Of a DNA stretch of 64,000 nt, positions 1 through 11,599 are shown piece by piece; positions within the stretch are counted from its first letter, which is position 1, and the number at the start of each line of letters is the position of its first letter. The DNA comes from Dipteronia dyeriana (Eukaryota; Streptophyta; Magnoliopsida; Sapindales; Sapindaceae): contig CM065297.1 of the NCBI GenBank assembly GCA_032871835.1, positions 32,249,598 through 32,313,597 on the forward strand. The letters run 5' to 3'. The notes under the pieces are model-generated. The model was not told where the DNA came from and made no database searches. It worked only from the letters and a program-made list of their open reading frames with translations. The position numbers and the translations under genes were made by a program.

Positions 1-353
1 CCCCTCGCCGGTGTCCAAGCAACGGTCGAAAGGGAGAGAGACTGAGTATTGCTTGAGAGAAGGAAGAGAGTGAGAGAGAGAGAGACAAGCGTGAGAGAAT
101 GAGAAACGGAAATGGCTTTTGGGTTTTATTTTATATTTGTAAGTTTTTAAAGAATTTAGGGAAAGAAGGTCTTTTCCATACTTGTCCCATGTATGGGACA
201 AGTCTGGCCAAGGGTCTTAGGTGAGACAATTTTTTATGATTTTTATCCCATGTTGCCTTGTCCCGTCCCGTCTCGTGCTTAAAACGTGCCAAACGTGGGA
301 TAATAGAGAGTTATCTCATGTTGTCCCATCCCATTCTGTATACCAAAAAACCC
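1..353. mobile_element. Right part of a PIF/Harbinger (Tourist-like) non-autonomous element
   Basis: The stretch ends in a run rich in GTCCCATCCCA whose reverse complement reads like the GGGTNNNTTTGGTA...GGGATGGGA ends of Tourist-like elements. A TAA at 354-356 fits the 3-bp target duplication of this superfamily. The left end lies outside the window, so neither the paired terminal repeat nor the second TAA can be checked. The first 120 bases are GA-rich and could be element interior or an older sequence. Confidence 0.33.
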
Positions 354-356
354 TAA

Positions 357-734
357 GGGTATCTTAAGGGCACATGTTAACACTACTTTTATAATAATAA
401 CAATGAATTATTAGTCAATATTAAAAAGTCAATGTTTAAGCAGATCCAACCAATGTATGTTTCTCTTTCTTGAAAATGAAGCGATGATGAGCATCGATGA
501 TGAAGCGTTTGACTTGCATGTGAGTCACATGTAGATTTTTACTTAAAAGGTTGGGTTAGGGATCATGAGGAATACCATTTAAGCAATGAGGACGCACACG
601 CTCTAACATATTTCCTTCCTTCATTTGTGAAAAGTGACCGGTGGTGGCTTGACTTGGTTTGGCTTATAGGTTGGGCATCTGATTAGATTATTGCCTTGTA
701 ACTTTAAAGTTGAAACAAATCCTAACCTCATGTT
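357..734. other. Unassigned spacer
   Basis: AT-rich sequence with no ORF of note, no terminal repeats and no RNA gene that I can recognise. It separates the Tourist-like end from the hAT element. Confidence 0.3.
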
Positions 735-1099
735 CAGGGATGGTAATTGGACCCGCATTCGGAGACACCCTTCAAACCCAACTCTGTTGAACCGGGTTTG
801 GATGTGTAAAATCTAAACCCGTTGCAGGTTTGGGTGCAAATATATAACCCGAAGTGGGTTTGAGTTTGGGTGTGTTTTTAAAAAAATCTAAATGGATACT
901 TGAAAAAATAATAATAATAAATATATTCAATTCAAACTTTGTTTAATGACATTTATATACAAGGGTGAGTTCTTATTTACGTTTCTTTCTTTGACTTTAC
1001 TTATTAGGTCGATAAATGTTGATATTTGAGACCCATAATTCTTATGTTTTCTGTGATATTTTTTGTTGAAATTGGATATTTAAACGTGTTTATTGAGTT

Positions 1100-2632
1100 T
1101 GTGTTGAAGATAGCTCTTGCATTAAGTTTGAAGGTAAAATAGTGATTTTTAGTGAAGTTTGAAGAAATGCCTTTGTAGCACATCTAATTTGTGAAGACCA
1201 TATCTCCCTCTTCAGATTGAACTAGGTTAAGAGCTACATGTTTTTAGAAATATTTGGATGTCTAGTTTCAGATACACTTTACAGTTCATCAATCCAAGTA
1301 TTCTAGAGGAAGTTATGTCCAATTTAGTAATTGAAGGTTAGAGTTGAAATAGCAAACCGCTTTGCAAACCAATGTGCAATAGCAAACCGATCTGCCATTG
1401 CACAGCGGTGCCCACAGCAGTCCAGTAGAAGAGAATCTCGCTTTGCCAGGCGTTTTGACCCTAATAGCGGTCCCTACAGCGGTTTGACATATTTTTTGTA
1501 GAAAATCACTCCGAATTGGTTCAAAATTGTCTCAAAGCTTCCTAAATCAAATCCTAATAACTCTAGAAGACCAAGACATGTTAAGGAGACTTCCTAAACT
1601 CAATTTGGGAGTCAATTATCAAAATAGAAAATCCATGTTAGAAAATAATACCAAGAACTTCTTCAAAAAAAAGTGTGAAGAGTTGAAAATTGAGGATTGA
1701 AGACTCCATCAACATTCTCATATTCTACCTTTCTTTAGATTAGATGTTTTTATTTATTTTCTAGTTTTTATTTCTAGATAATTTTCTTATCAGTTAGGAC
1801 TAACATGAAGCCCTAGATATGATTTCAATTCCAAGTTTTGTGTTTTAATGAAGTATTATTTTTCTTATATGATGATTTCAATTTATCCATAAGAATTGTT
1901 TTTTTTTGTTTCTTTGATTGACCATCTTAGGAGCAAGATTTTAGGATCTATGTTGCATGATAGAGTTCGAATACCTGATAAACATATTCTTGCATGCAAC
2001 AATTAATTGGAATAAAACCTATTTAAGGGAAATTGATTCATGAAAAGCCTAGAATAAATATCATGTTTTAGGGTTCATGTGATATTCATATTCCAATTCT
2101 CTTGGTTCGTATTGAGTTCCAATTATTAAACCCAGTAAATACCCATGCTAGGTTATAATTTGGAATAAAAATATTTATGCAAATACCATGCAATCTACAT
2201 ACTAACTAAGAGAGAATCGATACAACTCGTGTGAATTACCCACCGCCTTGTTGTGAATATCTTCATCATATTTGACATCTTTACCTTTATTATTGTCTAT
2301 GGGTTGGATGATTGTTTAGTGGTGGATAGGTGGTCCTAACTAGTGTTTTACTATATATTTTTCCTCATTAGATTTTATGCTACGTTTTGATTTATTATTA
2401 TTTAATTTTCCTTAGTTTCAATATTCAAATCAAAACCCCATTTGTGTTTGTGTGTTTAGTGTCTATGTTTTCTTATTTTTGTTAGATTAAAGTCCTAGAG
2501 TGTCATGGTTAGAAACTCGATATTTTAGTAGGTAAGAATTCTCTGTGTGAACGATCCTTGCTTTTTTGTTGTGTTATCATTTACGATTTGTACACTTGTA
2601 AGATTTTTATTATTTTTATTTTTCAGTTTGGC
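1100..2632 (+). mobile_element. Athila-like (Ty3-gypsy) solo LTR, degenerate
   Basis: The stretch has the order of landmarks seen in plant Athila-type LTRs: a segment on small-RNA-like wording 'atatctccctc', a GC-richer block of repeated 'agcggt/accgct' words (1350-1490), a late segment near 2490-2560 with 'ctctgtgtgaacgatccttgc', and an ending 'acttgtaagattttta'. No internal domain follows, so it is probably a solo LTR inside the hAT element. Exact ends and a target duplication could not be fixed. The assignment rests on general resemblance. Confidence 0.38.
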
Positions 2633-2962
2633 AACTAACATTACTTCTATATAAATGGTCTTTGACTTTTTACAGTTGTAAACTTGAAATGAGATGAATA
2701 TCACTCACTTTATTTTTCTCTATTACTATCAAGTTCCTTTTAATTTTTGATTTTTAAATATTTTTTATAATTAAAAATAATAATAATAATAAATTTTCTA
2801 ATTTCACAGGTTCATCAGCAGGGTACCCTAAAACCCACGGGTGAAACCCGAACCCAAACCCTCTTAATTTTATGGTTTTATGGGCCGGGTTTGGGTAGTA
2901 AAATCCTTTGTGGGTTCGGGTATGGGTTTGACAAAATCCGTTTGAACCCGACCCATTTTCAT

Positions 2963-4664
2963 TGTGAGGACCTCATTTTGATGATCGGCTTATTTCATAA
3001 CAAACCACATTGAAGATTTAATTTGTAAGGGCAGACTAGGCCTTCAATGAGCATGATCAAGCTTAAAAGAAATTCTTAAGACCTCAAGCTCAAGAGCACT
3101 TCAAAGGTATATCATTTGTGCTTAACTCTTTGAAGAGATTTAGTTGCACAAATAGACAATCACTAGTCATGCATGTTTTATTCATCTTGCATTGGTGCCT
3201 AATTGCTTACAGGTGTGCATTATTGTCATATCTCTTCCTTGCATGTTTTGTTGTCTTATTGGTCTTGCATTGTACCTTGAAAAATCAAGTTGGTATGCAA
3301 AATGTGCATCTTCCGTGGGACAAGTCTTCTACGAAGTCTCCCGTAGAGAACCTTCACAGGACAAGTCTCCCGTGGACCCTTCCGTGAATGATCCAGCATA
3401 AAGTTCTCTAGAAATCTTCACGGGACAAGTCTCTACGTGTGCCTCCAGCGAAGTCTCCAGCAAAGAAACGTCATTAGGTTTCATGAGACAAGTCTTTGCT
3501 GCCCTCCCATGATCTCTCCCACGTAAAGTAGGTTAGAGATTTTCACAGGACGTGTATCCTCGAATCTCTCTTGCAGAGCCTCTTACGGAAGATCTGTTTT
3601 TAGGGGCAGTTTTATCTTTTCTCTTGAGTTCATCGTTTCCCTCCATAAATACATCATCTTCTTCTCCATTTAGATCAAGAGCTCTGAAAATCTTATCTTA
3701 AGTGAGGGAAATTGACTCCTAGAGAGAAAGAGATCTCCAAGAACTCACATTTACTCAACCAAACATTTTCCTATGAGCATCTAGCATCATCCTATCATCT
3801 TCCAAGTATGGGTCTTCTTGTTCTCCTTGACTAGGTATTCCTACATGCCCTAGAATCGCTTGTTTCATTCTTATAACATGTTTGTCTAGGATTAGCATTT
3901 ATTTGTTTATTAAATGCATGTCTCCTTGATTAATGTTGTTTCTAACATGTTTGAGACATTGTTTATTGGTTGAGATTGCCCATTCATTGATAGCTAGCAT
4001 TTAGGAGTATTTTGCCCTCTAGTTAATTCTTTATGCCTTGCATTTAGACATTGTTGATTAGGACTTATTGATTACATTTAATGACTACATTTATTATCCT
4101 TTCCATATTTAATGACAACTTTTGTTGATTGGCTTTTGTTTGATAACTAGATTTTAAATTTAACATCTTCATCTAGTTAAGTCTTTAAGCGTTCATACAG
4201 ACATTGATATCTAGAATTGCTTCTATTACCATCATTTAATCTCTAGATAAGCATTTAGTGTTGCCTAGCATTAATTGAATTTATGATATATTCATATATG
4301 CACATAGGTTGTTAATCTATTCTTTGAGAGTTAAGTCATGTGACTATGGGTGTGTAATGCACATGCACGTTGGTCGAGAATCATAATAAAAGGCTCGTTG
4401 GGTAGTAGTGGTGGGTTAATGACAGAGAATTGTGTGACTAGAGGTCAACCTGGGTTGTAAACATCATTACATATAGTGGATTTGAGGACCGTATGTGGCT
4501 AGAAGGATAGCCCATGAGTTTTGTCCAGTTGGTCAATCGATTGATTGCTTGTTTTACTTGGGTAATTTTTTAATATTGACCAATCAAGAAAAGTTGGTAA
4601 TTAACTTGATTAAAAGCTATTCACACCCCCCAAGGTTATTAGACATGTTTAGTTTGTAGTTTCA
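2963..4664 (+). mobile_element. SIRE/Maximus-like Ty1-copia solo LTR (copy 1)
   Basis: Begins TGTGAGGACCTCATTTTGATGA and ends GTAGTTTCA, so it has TG...CA ends. It is flanked by a perfect 5-bp duplication TTCAT (2958-2962 and 4665-4669). It shares its order of blocks with copies at 8055-9634 and 21208-23060: a CTCATTTTGATGAT-type start, 'CTTTGAAGAGAT', 'TAGGTAGT.GTGG', and 'ATTCAC.CCCC' near the end. These are features I associate with SIRE/Maximus LTRs. No internal domain is present. Inserting in the right terminal repeat of the hAT element, it is younger than that element. Small ORFs within it (3118-3401) are not genes. Confidence 0.68.
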
Positions 4665-4674
4665 TTCATCCCTA

Positions 4675-5161
4675 CTCAAGTCATAAATGATTCTTATCAT
4701 CTTGGAAACTCGTTCTTAGTTAGTTGTACCTTATAATTAGACAGATCAACCGTCTTGTAATCTTTTTTCATTTATTGTTTACTGAAAAAATAAAATAAAA
4801 TAAAAAATAATATTTTTGGTTTCGTTTTGAAATCTCAAAATTTGTCTAATAACATATGCTGAAAACAGTATTACGAAAGGATATTAAAGAAAAATAATAT
4901 CAAGCAATCATAAAAAAGTACCCTTAAAATGTTATTATTATGAAAATCTTTTGTTTCGAGTTGCTTCGATGTCGTATCGTTAACTTGGCAGAGATGGTTA
5001 TTGGTGAATTTTAGGTGCGGACTCCTACAACGTTTTTTTTAGGATCTTGAATTTCTAACTATGTGTGACTACATAGTGGTTCTATAGTAGTACATAATAG
5101 TGACCCCATATGAAAAACTGTACATTATATCATACAAAATACATGATAACTATGTTATATT
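4675..5161. other. AT-rich spacer
   Basis: Holds the 8-bp hAT duplication at its left edge and an AAATA-type simple stretch near 4785-4810. I recognise no gene. A short segment near 5008-5045 resembles one just right of copia-1 near 16490-16530 (see findings). Confidence 0.3.
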
Positions 5162-7232
5162 TGTTGGAACCCCGTTCACCGATTACGCAGCGGAACTAGA
5201 TTTTAAAATTTTTAATACATATCATAATCTGTATTTGGGACCAGTGCATGTGGGATCGTAATTATTTTTTGAAACTAATACATACAATATTTAAACACAG
5301 GAAATTGTAATCGATATAATCAGAAGAAGAAAATCTTCCCAACGTTTGGAGGCTCTTTCACTTTACGATATGCTCATGTCTGAACCAATCTTACCAACGT
5401 TTGGAGACTTCTTCACTTTACGATGTGTTGTTGTTTGAACCAATCGATCTTCCTCGCTATCTCCCGAGACTGGTAACTGTATATGGACGCGTCACGGTCT
5501 TAGGAACTTGAATGGAGGATGTAGAGAAATACTTGAAGAAACTCTTTCTTCTCAATTTGGTGTATTGATTTCATGCACATATAAATTGCATCTTATGCAA
5601 AACTTATGTTTTTTTTCTTTTTGCGTCGCCTCTTCAACACTAGAACAGTTTTTTTTTAAAAAAAAATCTCACGCACACATACTTGCTGCACCAATTAGTG
5701 TAGTCACCTTTTTTTATATTTGATAAAAAGTCAATGCTTCGTGTATATTAGATTAGGTTTCACACAAGCTTTTCTTATCAATTGATTCACGAGCACACAC
5801 ATTTGTATCCAATACAAACATTTATATATGTGCACACACCAATTTACATCCAATGTAATCTATTGTGTTATAATTGATATATATCTTTCAATTATCCTTT
5901 TTAAATATATCTAATATATTAAAAGTGATAATAAGTATTTTAAATTTAAACTTAAATTCAAATACTTAGATAAATGATTTAGTAAAATAAAATAATCATC
6001 ACCTAAATCCATATATCAACTAATACCCTCCAATTAATAGTTAATTAATAATTCATAATTATCAATATAATTAAATAATCTAATTATTTAATTAATTTAA
6101 CTATTAACATTCATTAATTAAATAATCTCATTATTCAATTAATTCCCGAATATATACGTGCCACTTTTGTAACACAATTAATTGGACAATCCAATTAATT
6201 AACCGTGACCCTTGTTACCTTAATCGATCGGGCTAGTAAGGGGACCTAATGGACCCACAATATTTTGAGCTCCAATAATCCTCAGAATTATTAATTAAAC
6301 TCTTTAATTAATATTTCTTGATTATTAACTCTGGTGTTATTCCACTAAAAACCTGAAGCTGCACTTTCTCAACTGTAGACGCTTTTACACAGACCGATAC
6401 AACTCGGTGTCCATCAATATAGCTATTACATATGGCGTGATCCTCCACAGTAGTTCATAATTAGAGCTGGGTCATAATGTTCGTTATACCCTCTAATTAC
6501 ATATATCCTTTAAGAACCGTTGATTCTCTAATGGACAATAAATCTTATTTTCTCACGGCACTAGGAGAGTGCTCATATTGTCCAATCCCCGAATCAACCC
6601 TTAAGGGAACTACCATCTACTTCTCACAAGAATGAGTGGATTCCACTGTTTTGTACAAATCTTCCCAGCCACAAACCAAACCGAAATCCCAACATACGGA
6701 GCATATTGATCGGGAACTACATCCGACCTCACCCATGGTATATCAAAGACCACGATCTAACCTGAAGGAGTCGATAAGACACTCATGATTAAGATCACTC
6801 ACATATAGCCATCATTAGTTGATATATATGAATCTCATAGGTAAACAGATCTTGGTGAGAGATTCATATAGATCATGGCCAAATCCTATATGATCACATC
6901 ATACAAGGTGCCTTCATTCCCATATCTCATATGAATTATTCAGGATAGAATCACCGTACATTACGGAATGGACCGCAGCTATAGATTAACCACAAATAAA
7001 GTACCCAGCTTTATTTGCTATCTATGGACTCTTTAGATTACATGTCTATTACTGTATCCATCCATATATGACACTCATATACACAGTTCGAGATTACATC
7101 CAGCAATCTTGGATGTTAAATATATGCACAAGTTATAAAATAAACAACACAATAAGAATGAATTGAATTTTTCTTTTTATTTATTTCATAAATCCATTTA
7201 CAAATTACATCTTTAGAGCATAAACCCCAACA
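5162..7232 (-). repeat. 3' LTR of copia-1
   Basis: On the minus strand it starts TGTTGGGGTTTATGCTC and ends GGGGTTCCAACA, giving TG...CA ends. It aligns along its length with the 5' LTR of this element and with the LTRs of copia-2. The interior is AT-rich with a strongly AT stretch at 5870-6140. An ORF within it (5508-5723) has no gene features. Confidence 0.88.
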
Positions 7233-7244
7233 ATCTTCCACTAG
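7233..7244 (-). other. Polypurine tract of copia-1
   Basis: On the minus strand the bases just before the 3' LTR read AGTGGAAGATTG, matching AGTGGGAGATTG at the same place in copia-2. This is the expected site of plus-strand priming, and the pol stop codon lies only about 3 bases upstream of it. Confidence 0.7.
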
Positions 7245-7246
7245 CA

Positions 7247-8054
7247 CTAAAGCATGTGAGGCATGTCTCGTAACCCTATACCATCTAGGTGACCCGAAAA
7301 AACTTTAGCCGGTAAGGTCTTCGCAAATGGATCAACATGATTGTCTTGTGAGGCAATCATGATTGTCTTGTGAGTCAATCTTAGTGACAATCACATCTCC
7401 TCTTTGCACTATCTCTATAATGAGATGATATTTTCTCTCTATATATTTCCCTCTTTTGTGGCTTCTTGGTTCTTTAGAATTAGCCACAGCACCATTGTTA
7501 ACACAATAAAGTGTGATGGGCTTATCTAAATCTGGAACAACTTCCAGATCACTCAAGAACTTATGAAGCCAAACAGCCTCCTTAACAGCTTCACAAGCGG
7601 CTACATATTTGGCTTCCATAATGGAGTCAGCAATGCAAGATTGCTTGATACTTCTCCACCCAATGGCTCCACCACCCAGGGTGAATACTGATCCGGACAT
7701 GGATTTTCTAGAATCCCTGTCTGATTGAAAATCAAAATCCGTGTATCCTAACGGGATCAAATCTTGTCCGGAATACACTAGCATATAGTATCTCGTTCTT
7801 CGAAGATACTTAAGAATTGTTTTGACAGCAACCCAATGATCCAATCATGGGTTGGACTGGTATATGCTGACTACTCCCACTGCATAGCAGATGTCTGGTC
7901 TCGTGCATAACATAGCATATATGAGACTACCTACTGCTGATGCATAGGGTACACATCTCATACCCTCAACTTCTTGAGGTGTCTTAGGACACTATTCCTT
8001 AGACAAGTGAACTCCATGTCTGGAAGGTAAATTACCTTTCTTGGATTTTTGCAT
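7247..8054 (-). pseudogene. copia-1 pol C-terminal part: end of reverse transcriptase and RNase H
   Basis: This is the last part of a Ty1-copia polyprotein. The N-terminal portion (about 7850-8050) resembles the copia RT tail with 'FSM.KSKKG' and 'YASAVGSLIYAM..TRPDI'. The ORF at 7332-7844 covers the RNase H region: 'YTDFDFQSD' (the usual first acidic site is Y-x-D-x-D), 'SIMEAKYVAACEAVKEAVWL' with the conserved acidic residue of E-A-E-Y changed to E-A-K-Y, and 'LYCVNNGAVANSKEP' where the family has C-D-N. A small duplication of 'caatcatgattgtcttgtgag' near 7340-7375 breaks the C-terminus relative to copia-2. A stop interrupts 'SNPG*DHWV'. The reading frame upstream continues beyond the inserted LTR, at 9640. 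Two altered catalytic acidic residues mean it would be inactive. Confidence 0.8.
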
Positions 8055-9634
8055 TGAAAAGTCCTCATTTGTTGATTGGCATATTTCGTGAACAACCACA
8101 TTGTTGGGGTTCATGTAAGGGTAGCTTAGGCTCTCAAGACCTCAAGAGGAGAAGCACCAAAGGTAAAATTCTTGTGCTTACTTACTTTGAAGAGATAGTT
8201 GCACACACTCACATATTCTTGCATAACTCTTGATCTTAAATGTTGAGTGTTTTCTTGTGTGCATTTTAGTTTAAATGACTCTTGTTGACCTATTTGCATC
8301 TTGCTATGAAAGTCTTATGTCATTCTAGGCATTAAAATAGGATGCAATTTCATCACACCTGAACTTATTGTTTCTATGCATTTGAGAGTTGAAAAAATAG
8401 GCCTTACGCTGGTGGTGTGCTACTCTACCAGTGCACCCCACTGGCGCAACATTCACAGTGGACTGTCGCTAGTGTTGCGCCACTGGGTTGCGCTGATGCA
8501 CCTGCGTAAAGATGCAAAAAGTGGGTGTGCGCTACTCGACTAGCGCAGCCCCACCAGTGCAAACATTCCAGTGGTTTTACTCTTGTGTTGCGCCACTGAC
8601 GTGGGCCACTCGACCAACGCCTATTGAAATTTTTAGGCAGTGCGCTGGTGGTGCGCTACTCGACCAGCGCACAATGAAGAAGTTGGAATGTTTTTTCCAA
8701 AACGACATCACTTTGTTTGGATCTTATATATATATATATATATATATATCTTATTGTCTAAGGTCGTGTAAGAGTTCAAAATATCATATATTTTCCTTAT
8801 AACACATTTCAAAGGAAAAACACTTCCAAGAACTCATTTTTAATCACTCAAAGCATTCCCATGTGCATCAAATCTTCATCTTGCATCATCTAAGTTCATC
8901 TAGAGTGCATCTATGGATAGGGTTGCTTCATCACAACTTGTTTGGTAAGCTTTTCGCTATCTTCTTACAAGTTAAGTGTTTTTGCTTGCTAAACCATCTC
9001 TTTAATTAATTGTATTCTCTTAGAATATTTCTAGATACAAATTAGATATTGTTGTGATGACACAATTGAGTGTTGTATTGTGATAGCTTCATAGGATTGA
9101 TTGATCTATGTTTAGCTAAGCTATTTGAACATGTCATTTAGCATTTGATATCTAGGATTGCATTGATTGTCATCTCATTATCCTAGATAAGCATATAGGG
9201 TTTCCTAGCCTTGTTTGTTCATTGAATATCATCACATATTCACTTAGGACACTTTATCTCTTCATTGAGAAGTAAGACTTGTGTTGCTTCCGGGAGTAGG
9301 TAGCTTAAAGCACAAGCAAGATGAACTAGGTTCACTTATACCGGGATTAGGTAGTGGTGGTGGATTAAACCGTGATTAGGTTGTAATTCCTTGCCATTAG
9401 TAGATTTGAGGTTCTAGTGTGGCGCACTCATCAGCCCGTGGTTTTTCCCATTTGGAGGGTTTCCACGTATATCTCAAGTGTCGTTTATATTTCCGTATTT
9501 TACACTTGTGATTTTATTGTAACTAGCTTGGGGCATTTTCGTAATCTTGACCTTTAACGAAAATTGGGTAAATTTGTTTAAAATCTATTCACCCCCTCTA
9601 GATTAATATTAAGCACACCATAATATATGTTTCA
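8055..9634 (+). mobile_element. SIRE/Maximus-like solo LTR (copy 2), nested in copia-1
   Basis: Begins TGAAAAGTCCTCATTTG and ends ATATATGTTTCA. It is flanked by a perfect 5-bp duplication TGCAT (8050-8054 and 9635-9639). Removing it and one duplication restores continuity of the copia-1 RT sequence 'VRFSM', which is split across the two junctions. It shares blocks with copies 1 and 3. A GC-rich block of 'gcgctggtggtgcgctac' words lies at 8400-8680, and a (TA)n run at 8726-8748. Apparent ORFs within it (8512-8802) are chance. Confidence 0.78.
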
Positions 9635-9639
9635 TGCAT

Positions 9640-10380
9640 CGAAAATCGCACAAGAATCTTGTCGATATATGATGCTTGAGACAGTGCTATGAGTTTGTTC
9701 TTACGATCCCTTCTAAGTTGGATCCCTAGAACATAACTTGACTCTCCCAAATCTTTCATTTGGAATTGGCTAGCCAACCAGCCCTTTACATCAGACAACA
9801 CTCCCACATCATTTTTAATGAGTAGGATATCATCTACGTATAGGACCAAGAAAACTACTTTCTTATCAATGATGCGCTTATAGACACAAGTCTCATCGAT
9901 GTTCTGCTCGAAGCCATAGGTTTTGATCACATCATCAAACTTAATGTTCCAATTTCTAGATGCTTGCTTAAGTCCACAGATGGACCTTTGCAGCTTGCAA
10001 ACCTTTTGCTTTTGATCTGGAGACATGAATCCCTCTGGTTGCATCATATAAATGCTCTCATCAAGATTGCCATTAAAAAATGCAGTCTTGACATCCATTT
10101 TGCCAAATTTCATAATCAAAATAGGCAGCAATGGATAAGAGAATCCTAATAGACTTAAACATGGCTACTGGGAAAAAGTCTCCTCCTAATCGACCCCCTC
10201 TTTATGGGTATAACCCTTGGCCACTAGCCTTGCTTTGAAGGTCTCTACCTTCCCGTCCACTCATTTCTTTCTCTTGCAGATCCACTTACACCCTATGAGT
10301 TTTACCCCATTCAGTAAGTCTACAAGATCCCAGACTGAGTTAGAGTACATAGACTCCATCTCGAGATTCATGGCTTTAAG
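9640..10380 (-). pseudogene. copia-1 reverse transcriptase
   Basis: The minus frame carries a clear Ty1-copia RT. It has 'KMDVKTAFFNGNLDESIYM' (first catalytic aspartate in MDVKTAF), 'CGLKQASRNW', 'LVLYVDDILL' (the YVDD catalytic box), and 'LGIQLRRDR...LSQASYIDKIL'. The last dozen codons of the ORF at 9598-10131 come from the inserted LTR, not from the element. Upstream, 'NLEMESMYSNSVWDLVD' (about 10380-10310) marks the usual RT N-terminus but is out of frame with the catalytic part, so at least one frameshift and several stops separate them. In life this enzyme copies element RNA into DNA in cytoplasmic particles. This copy is broken. Confidence 0.87.
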
Positions 10381-11560
10381 TCATTCCTCTTTATCTGGAT
10401 CTTCCATTGCATTTTTAGATGTCAACGGATCATCCACATTATCAGCAGAGACAACACCTTGTCCCTCACTTATACCTAAATAGAGTTCAGGTTGTCTCAC
10501 AACCCTCTCACTACGTCTAGGTGGTAGTGTATCCTGATCAGGAACCATCCGACTCTCAGATGTTTGTGGATCAACAACTCCTGTTGATGAAGCACTAGTC
10601 TCACCAGGCTCCAACTCATTTAATACAATCTTGCAATGAGGTTTATGGTCACTAATGTAATTTTCCTCAACAAACGTTGCATTTGTCGATACAAATACTT
10701 TGTTGTCTTCAGGACTATAAAAGTGTCCACCTCTGGTCTCCTTGGGGTATCTTACAAACAGGCAGACGATAGACTTGAAGTCTAGCTTTCCAGTTTTGTT
10801 CTTTAGCATGTGTGCTGGACATTTCCATATGTGGAAATGTCACAAACTAGCTTTACAACCACTCCACAACTCTAGGGGATTCTTAGGAACAGATTTGGAT
10901 GGTACTACATTCAAAATGTATACCGCTGTTTGTAACACATATCCCCAAAAACAATTTGGTAATGATGAGAAACTAATCATAGATCTCATCATTTTCATTA
11001 GGGTTCTATTTCTCCTCTCCGCTACACCATTTTACTGAGGTGTACCGGGAGCTATGAGTTAGGAAACTATCCCATGCTCGACCATGAAGTCTTCAAACTC
11101 TTGGTCAAGTTACTCACCTCCACGATCCGATCGTAGTGACTTGATAGTCCTACCTAACTGATTCTCAACTTTAGCTCGAAATTCTTTAAACATTTCAAAT
11201 GTTTCCGACTTCCGTTGCATTAGGTAGACGTATCCGTATCTTGAGTAGTCATCTATAAAGGTGATATAATACTCACAACCACCCCTAGCTTTATTAACAT
11301 TCATCGGTCCGCAGATGTCTGTATGTATAAGCTCTAGCGGTTCTTTAGCTCTAAGCTCTTTTCCAATAAAAGGTCTCTTAGTCATCTTACCTTACAAACA
11401 AGATTCACAGACAGGTAAGATGTCAACCTTTAACTCACTTAAAGGTCACCCTTTTACTAGTTTGTCTATCCGGTCAATGTTGATATGACCAAGCCTTAGA
11501 TACCAGAGATACGTGTCATTATTTGGAGAAATCTTATGTCATTTAGTTTTTGGTTTTTCA
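10381..11560 (-). pseudogene. copia-1 integrase with GAG-pre-integrase zinc finger and linker
   Basis: On the minus strand, 'LWYLRLGHINIDRI' followed by a Cys pair in 'PVCESC' marks the pre-integrase zinc finger. Then come 'LELIHTDICGPM' and 'YYITFIDDYSRYGYVYLM' with two catalytic aspartates, and 'LRSDRGGE' (ORF 11110-11385). Further on, '[11 protein letters not shown]' carries the catalytic glutamate. After that come '[13 protein letters not shown]' and 'VFVSTNATFVEENY' with the 'RRSERVV' linker typical of copia elements (ORF 10381-10809). Stops include one at 'VKG*PLSE' and another before NGVAE. Integrase would join element DNA to the chromosome. Here the frame is interrupted several times. 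Confidence 0.86.
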
Positions 11561-11599
11561 ACCTTAAACATTTCGGTGTTGAGCAGTGTAGTATATATT

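Larger units (their letters stand above)
735..4674. mobile_element. Non-autonomous hAT element interrupted by two LTRs
   Basis: The left end reads CAGGGATGGTAATTGG. The right end, after removal of the LTR at 2963-4664 and one copy of its 5-bp duplication, reads on the other strand TAGGGATGAAAATGGG, a good hAT-type terminal inverted repeat. Flanking 8-bp sequences CTCATGTT (727-734) and CTCAAGTC (4675-4682) agree at 6 of 8 positions, as expected of an old hAT target duplication. Both subterminal regions (735-960 and 2815-2960) are full of ACCCG/CGGGT motifs, typical of these elements. No transposase is present. Without the inserted LTRs the element would be roughly 0.7 kb. Confidence 0.65.

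Noticed and set aside
733..2977. hAT element ending at 2969 with ACCTCATG/ACCTCATT as its duplication
   Set aside because: ACCTCATT belongs to the start of the SIRE-like LTR (GACCTCATTTTGATGA). The terminal repeat is far better when the end is placed at 4674.
3118..3401. Two overlapping plus ORFs in SIRE-like LTR copy 1
   Set aside because: Non-coding LTR. The homologous positions in copies 2 and 3 are not open.
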